The notes under the pieces: model-generated
The model's input: only the letters and a program-made list of their open reading frames with translations
Told to the model about the DNA's origin: nothing
The model's database searches: none
Shown here: in pieces, positions 14,739 through 17,695 of the stretch
How positions within the stretch are numbered: position 1 is the first letter of the stretch
Layout of the letters: the number at the start of each line of letters is the position of its first letter
Program-made: the position numbers and the translations under genes
Assembly: GCA_019419645.1 (NCBI GenBank)
Contig: DXZN01000046.1
Coordinates: 1 to 17,695, forward strand
Length of the DNA stretch: 17,695 nucleotides
From: Collinsella sp.
GTDB taxonomy: Bacteria > Actinomycetota > Coriobacteriia > Coriobacteriales > Coriobacteriaceae
Reading direction: 5' to 3'

Positions 14739-15506
14739 ATGGCAGGCGAATCTTATGCAATTCCCCCCAAAGATCGTGCTGTTGAGGGAATTCTTTGGTA
14801 TATCCAGCACCATCAGCTTGCCGGCGGCGATCGCCTGCCGGCCGAGCGCGTGCTGTGCGAAGAGATTGGCGTTTCGCGTACGGCGTTGCGTGCCGGTATC
14901 ACGCGGCTCATCTCGTGTGGAACGCTCGAGAGCCGTCGCGGATCGGGTACGTATGTGTGTCCTCCCAAGCCGTTGAACATCTTCCAGGAAACGTATAACT
15001 TTTCCGATGCTGTACGGACTGCCGGCCTGCACCCCTCTTCTCGTCTGGTTTCCACCGGGACCATCGAGGCGGATGAGGCGCTTGCCGACAAGCTTGGGGT
15101 GGCTGTAGGCGCTCCCTTGCTCCGCATGCAGCGCGTTCGACTTATTGAGGGCGAGCCGGCGTCAATCGAGACCGCTCACGTTAACCTGTCCCTGTGCCCA
15201 TCGCTTCCCGAACACGATTTTGAGTGTGAGAGCCTTTACGATGTCTTGCTCAAAGAAGGTGGCGTGCGTGTTGAGCATGGACGTGAGCATATCTCCATCT
15301 CGCGTTTGAACGCCGAAGAGGCCGAGCTGCTCCAGCAAGAAGAGGGAACGCCGGTGTTCTATGAGAGCTCGATCGAATTTGATAAGGACATGCGTTTTGT
15401 GGAGCATTGCAAATCGGTGATTTTGCCCACAAAGTTCCGCTTTGCCGATAACGGCGAAGAGAACGGCATGAGGAGCGTGGCAGGTGAACAATGGCTGAAA
15501 CAGTAG
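14739..15506 (+). CDS. GntR/HutC-family regulator with UTRA domain (first of a pair)
   Basis: This is a sugar-phosphate- or metabolite-responsive repressor, 255 residues. The ATG at 14739 follows GAGGAG by about eight bases. A winged helix-turn-helix spans about residues 10-73 (LPAERVLCEEIGVSRTALRAGITRLISCG, then the wing RRGSGTYV). The rest, about 85-235, has the UTRA ligand-domain look, with the RVRLIEGEPASIETAHV core typical of HutC-type regulators. Its 3' end overlaps the next GntR gene by 16 bases, implying translational coupling. The recognition helix has ALRAGITRL in place of the commoner TVRxALxxL. Confidence 0.9.
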   Translation: MAGESYAIPPKDRAVEGILWYIQHHQLAGGDRLPAERVLCEEIGVSRTALRAGITRLISCGTLESRRGSGTYVCPPKPLNIFQETYNFSDAVRTAGLHPSSRLVSTGTIEADEALADKLGVAVGAPLLRMQRVRLIEGEPASIETAHVNLSLCPSLPEHDFECESLYDVLLKEGGVRVEHGREHISISRLNAEEAELLQQEEGTPVFYESSIEFDKDMRFVEHCKSVILPTKFRFADNGEENGMRSVAGEQWLKQ

Positions 15507-16204
15507 ATGCCACCCCGGTTTATATGCGCATTCGACGCCGCATCGAGGAACGTATCGAGCGCAGTATATATCCCACGGGTTCCATGATTCCGTCCGAAAA
15601 AGACCTTGCCGAGGAATTTGGTACGACACGCTTGACCATCCGAAGCGCTGTCGATGAGCTGGTTCGGCGCGGGCAGATTCGCCGTGTTCGGGGAAAAGGT
15701 GCCTTTGTGGCGCAGAAAGTACCTGCTTTTTTTGAACGCACGGTCGGTTTCCGTGAATCGGTCCGTGCTTCGGGCGGCGAGCCGTCCGTCCGTATTCTCG
15801 CGCGTTCCAAGCGTTATGCGGGGCCATATTACGCCGACCTGTTTGGCATCGCCGAGGACGACCTGCTCTATTCCGTTCGACGCCTGAACTGCATAAACGG
15901 TAGCCCCGTATCGATTGAGACGGCGCTGATTCCCTGCCTGCTGTTCCCAACCATCGAAGATATTGACGTGTCGGTCTTCAGTTTGTACGAGACCTATGAG
16001 ATGCTGGGCCGAAAGCCAGTCATGGCACAGGAAAAGCTCGATATCGAAGCGCTGGGCGCACGAGATGCCGGCCTCCTTGGACTGGAACAGGGCGATCTTG
16101 TTTTGCTTTTGGAATGCGTGAGCTATGACGCGAGCGGTCAGGCTATCGAGTATGTAAAGTCCTTCAATCGTGGCGATACGGGCGGCTACACCTATACGTA
16201 CTAG
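15491..16204 (+). CDS. GntR/HutC-family regulator with UTRA domain (second of a pair)
   Basis: This is a second transcriptional regulator of the same family, 237 residues. The ATG at 15491 lies inside the end of the previous gene, with AGGTGA upstream. The winged helix-turn-helix is at about residues 9-73 (PSEKDLAEEFGTTRLTIRSAVDELVRRG, wing RGKGAFV). The UTRA domain follows (about 85-230), with VRRLNCINGSPVSIETALI as its core. It differs clearly from its neighbour, so this is an old pair and not a recent duplication. It probably controls the SIS genes immediately downstream, alone or with its partner. Confidence 0.92.
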   Translation: MAETVDATPVYMRIRRRIEERIERSIYPTGSMIPSEKDLAEEFGTTRLTIRSAVDELVRRGQIRRVRGKGAFVAQKVPAFFERTVGFRESVRASGGEPSVRILARSKRYAGPYYADLFGIAEDDLLYSVRRLNCINGSPVSIETALIPCLLFPTIEDIDVSVFSLYETYEMLGRKPVMAQEKLDIEALGARDAGLLGLEQGDLVLLLECVSYDASGQAIEYVKSFNRGDTGGYTYTY

Positions 16205-16259
16205 CTGGTATTTTGTGAATAACGGCTGGGAAACTAACCAGTTTGATCGTTGGGTCAGC

Positions 16260-16374
16260 TGTATATACAACCTTACAGGGCTCAAAATCGACCGTTCGCC
16301 GATGGGGATAAATTAATCGACAAAGAGGTATCAAAAAGCCGTAACCTGTAACTGTGATTGGTATCAAATACTAA
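16260..16374 (+). promoter_or_regulatory. Operator-like repeats upstream of the SIS gene
   Basis: The 192-base gap before the SIS gene contains TGTATATACA, a perfect 10-base palindrome (16260-16269). It also has two copies of GGTATCAAA (16327-16335 and 16360-16368), 33 bases apart, about three helical turns. The second copy lies in an inverted repeat, TTGGTAT-CAA-ATACTAA (16358-16364 with 16368-16374, six of seven paired). GntR/HutC regulators commonly bind GGTAT-type inverted repeats, so these are candidate sites for the two upstream regulators. No clear -35/-10 pair could be assigned. Confidence 0.4.
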
Positions 16375-16396
16375 TGATTTGTTACGAGGTGAGACG

Positions 16397-17512
16397 ATGA
16401 AGATGCTCGATTACGTTCAGCTTGCCCATGTGCGTATGGGGGAGAACCTCGAGCGTTCGTCTGAGCTGGTAGCGCAGCTCGTTGATATTTTCCAGTCCGG
16501 TTCTTTTGACGCGCTGCGCATCGTTGCTTCGGGTTCGTCGCGCCATGCCGCCGATTGCGCCCGCGATTACCTGCAAGATGCCCTGCAAATGCAGGTGTCC
16601 GTTGTGACGCCCGAGGCCTTCGTTGATTTTGAACACACCTATCCGCAGCATGCGCTCAACATTGCCGTTTCGCAGAGTGGCTATTCGACCAATACGATTG
16701 CGGCGCTCGATTACATGCGCGCACACGATATGGCTGCAGTTGCGCTCACGGCAAACGTCGAGGCACCCATCAAGGAACACGCTGACATCGTTCTTGACTA
16801 CGGTGTGGGCGTCGAGTCGGTGGACTTTGTGACGCTGGGCGTCGAGGTGCTCGTTGAGTACCTGGTGCTCTTTGGTATTTACGGCGGTCAGGCGCGCGGA
16901 ACGATTGACGCCAAGGGCGTTGCCCAGCGTCTTGACGACCTGCGCGAGGCCATCCAGGCCAATGCCGTGATGTGCAAGACCGCCGAGGCATATGTCCAAG
17001 ACCACATGCTCGAGCTTTCTGAGCACACGCCCGCCATGGTCGTCGGCAACGGCCCCAACTATGGCGTTGCCGAAGAGGCGGCCCTCAAGCTGAGCGAGAC
17101 CATCAAGATTCCTGCCATGCATCACGAAGGCGAGGAGTTCGTCCACGGTCCCGAGATGCAGATCGTTCCGGGCTATCTGGTGTTTATCGTCGACGATCCG
17201 CAGGGGTCGGAGCGTCTTGCGAATATCGCTGATGCGCTATCGAACGTTACGACAAAAACGGTGCTGCTCACGGCCCATCCCAAGGGTAGGGCTCACGAGG
17301 TTGCGGTGCCTCAGGTGGCTCCGCTGCTCAGCGCAATTCCCAATCTTGTGTTCTTCCAGACGATTGCGGCCATGATAGCCGAGCGTCTGAAGTCATGGGA
17401 CGTGCACCCGTATCTTGATGCCGTCTCCAAGCAAATGGAGGTCAAGGCAGAGGGCTACGAAGAGTCAGTCAATGCGCTTAAGGCCAAAGCGGCCGAGTGT
17501 TACGGAATGTAA
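16397..17512 (+). CDS. Double-SIS sugar-phosphate isomerase/deglycase, GlmS/FrlB type
   Basis: This is a cytoplasmic protein acting on a phosphorylated amino sugar or sugar-amine conjugate, 371 residues. The ATG at 16397 follows GAGGTGAG; an in-frame TTG at 16358 falls inside an operator-like palindrome and is rejected. The first SIS domain has SGSSRHAADCARDYL (about 43-57) and VSQSGYSTNTI (about 91-101). The second begins near residue 213 (MVVGNGPNYGVAEEAALKLSET) and carries the GlmS-like segment HHEGEEFVHGP with Glu244 and His250. The GlmS glutaminase domain is absent. Candidates are fructosamine (Amadori) 6-phosphate deglycase, an AgaS-like deaminase/isomerase, or a related enzyme; the deglycase reading is favoured by the GntR regulators upstream and a probable second sugar gene downstream. 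Confidence 0.85.
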   Translation: MKMLDYVQLAHVRMGENLERSSELVAQLVDIFQSGSFDALRIVASGSSRHAADCARDYLQDALQMQVSVVTPEAFVDFEHTYPQHALNIAVSQSGYSTNTIAALDYMRAHDMAAVALTANVEAPIKEHADIVLDYGVGVESVDFVTLGVEVLVEYLVLFGIYGGQARGTIDAKGVAQRLDDLREAIQANAVMCKTAEAYVQDHMLELSEHTPAMVVGNGPNYGVAEEAALKLSETIKIPAMHHEGEEFVHGPEMQIVPGYLVFIVDDPQGSERLANIADALSNVTTKTVLLTAHPKGRAHEVAVPQVAPLLSAIPNLVFFQTIAAMIAERLKSWDVHPYLDAVSKQMEVKAEGYEESVNALKAKAAECYGM

Positions 17513-17572
17513 GCGGGTTTTGATGCCCGTTGGCATGGGGGATGTGGAAACAACCCCAGAAAGGAGAGACAA

Positions 17573-17695
17573 ATGAAGGAAACCGAGAAGATCGAGATCA
17601 TGCATTTCGACCAGGAGGGCTATCTCGAGGACGGCAAGGCGCTCTACGAGACCGGCAAGAAGATGACCGCGCTCGCCGACAAGGTCGCCGACGAG
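17573..17695 (+). CDS. 5' end of a downstream gene, truncated by the window edge
   Basis: An ATG at 17573 with an AGAAAGGAGAG ribosome binding site opens a frame that runs without a stop for 41 codons to the window end. It starts MKETEKIEIMHFDQEGYLEDG and contains a helical, Lys/Glu-rich stretch. It lies 60 bases after the SIS gene in the same direction, with a small ATGCC/GGCAT hairpin (17523-17536) between, so it is probably in the same operon. The N terminus is compatible with the leading helix of another SIS-domain protein, but 41 residues are too few to decide. Confidence 0.7.
   Translation, partial: MKETEKIEIMHFDQEGYLEDGKALYETGKKMTALADKVADE

Noticed and set aside
16205..16241. Terminator after the second GntR gene
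   Set aside because: Only a 5-base CTGGT/ACCAG pairing with a long loop and no T-tract; not convincing.
15359..16285. Minus-strand reading frame (308 codons) across the GntR genes
   Set aside because: Antisense to two GntR/UTRA genes with clear helix-turn-helix motifs.

Overview
The window looks like part of a chromosome from a gut Coriobacteriia, most likely Collinsella or a close relative. This is inferred from high G+C coding sequence with strong codon bias, Arg-Arg (Tat-type) signals on exported proteins, the carbohydrate-transport gene content and several intergenic palindromes. No 16S rRNA or other decisive marker is present, so the genus is a judgement and not a demonstration.

Left part (1-4570, plus strand): a four-gene sugar ABC transporter operon. 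It encodes a solute-binding lipoprotein, two MalF/MalG-type permeases and an MsmX/MalK-type ATPase, closed by a strong terminator. GC-rich hairpins sit between binding protein and first permease and between second permease and ATPase. Middle left (4596-4813): a gene-free stretch with three copies of a 57-bp inverted-repeat unit at an 80-81 bp period.

Centre (4853-10096, minus strand): malQ (4-alpha-glucanotransferase) followed by glgP (alpha-glucan phosphorylase), then a separate galE (UDP-glucose 4-epimerase). The transporter could supply alpha-glucans that MalQ and GlgP convert to glucose and glucose-1-phosphate, but the transporter's substrate is not proven by sequence.

Centre right (10363-14090): a Tat-signal coiled-coil protein with a C-terminal cysteine peptidase/amidase domain (plus), a 136-bp element with perfect 33-bp terminal inverted repeats, murB (minus), a LacI-family regulator (plus), and a second long perfect palindrome with 31-bp arms.

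Right end (14212-17695, plus strand): an unrecognised 162-aa protein, two tandem overlapping GntR/UTRA regulators, a double-SIS sugar-phosphate protein of the GlmS/FrlB type, and the first 41 codons of a further gene. This resembles the start of an Amadori-compound or amino-sugar utilisation locus. The intergenic region before the SIS gene holds operator-like repeats.

The most unusual material is non-coding: the three-unit array, the 33-bp inverted-repeat element and the 31-bp palindrome. No rRNA, tRNA, CRISPR array, transposase or prophage gene was seen.
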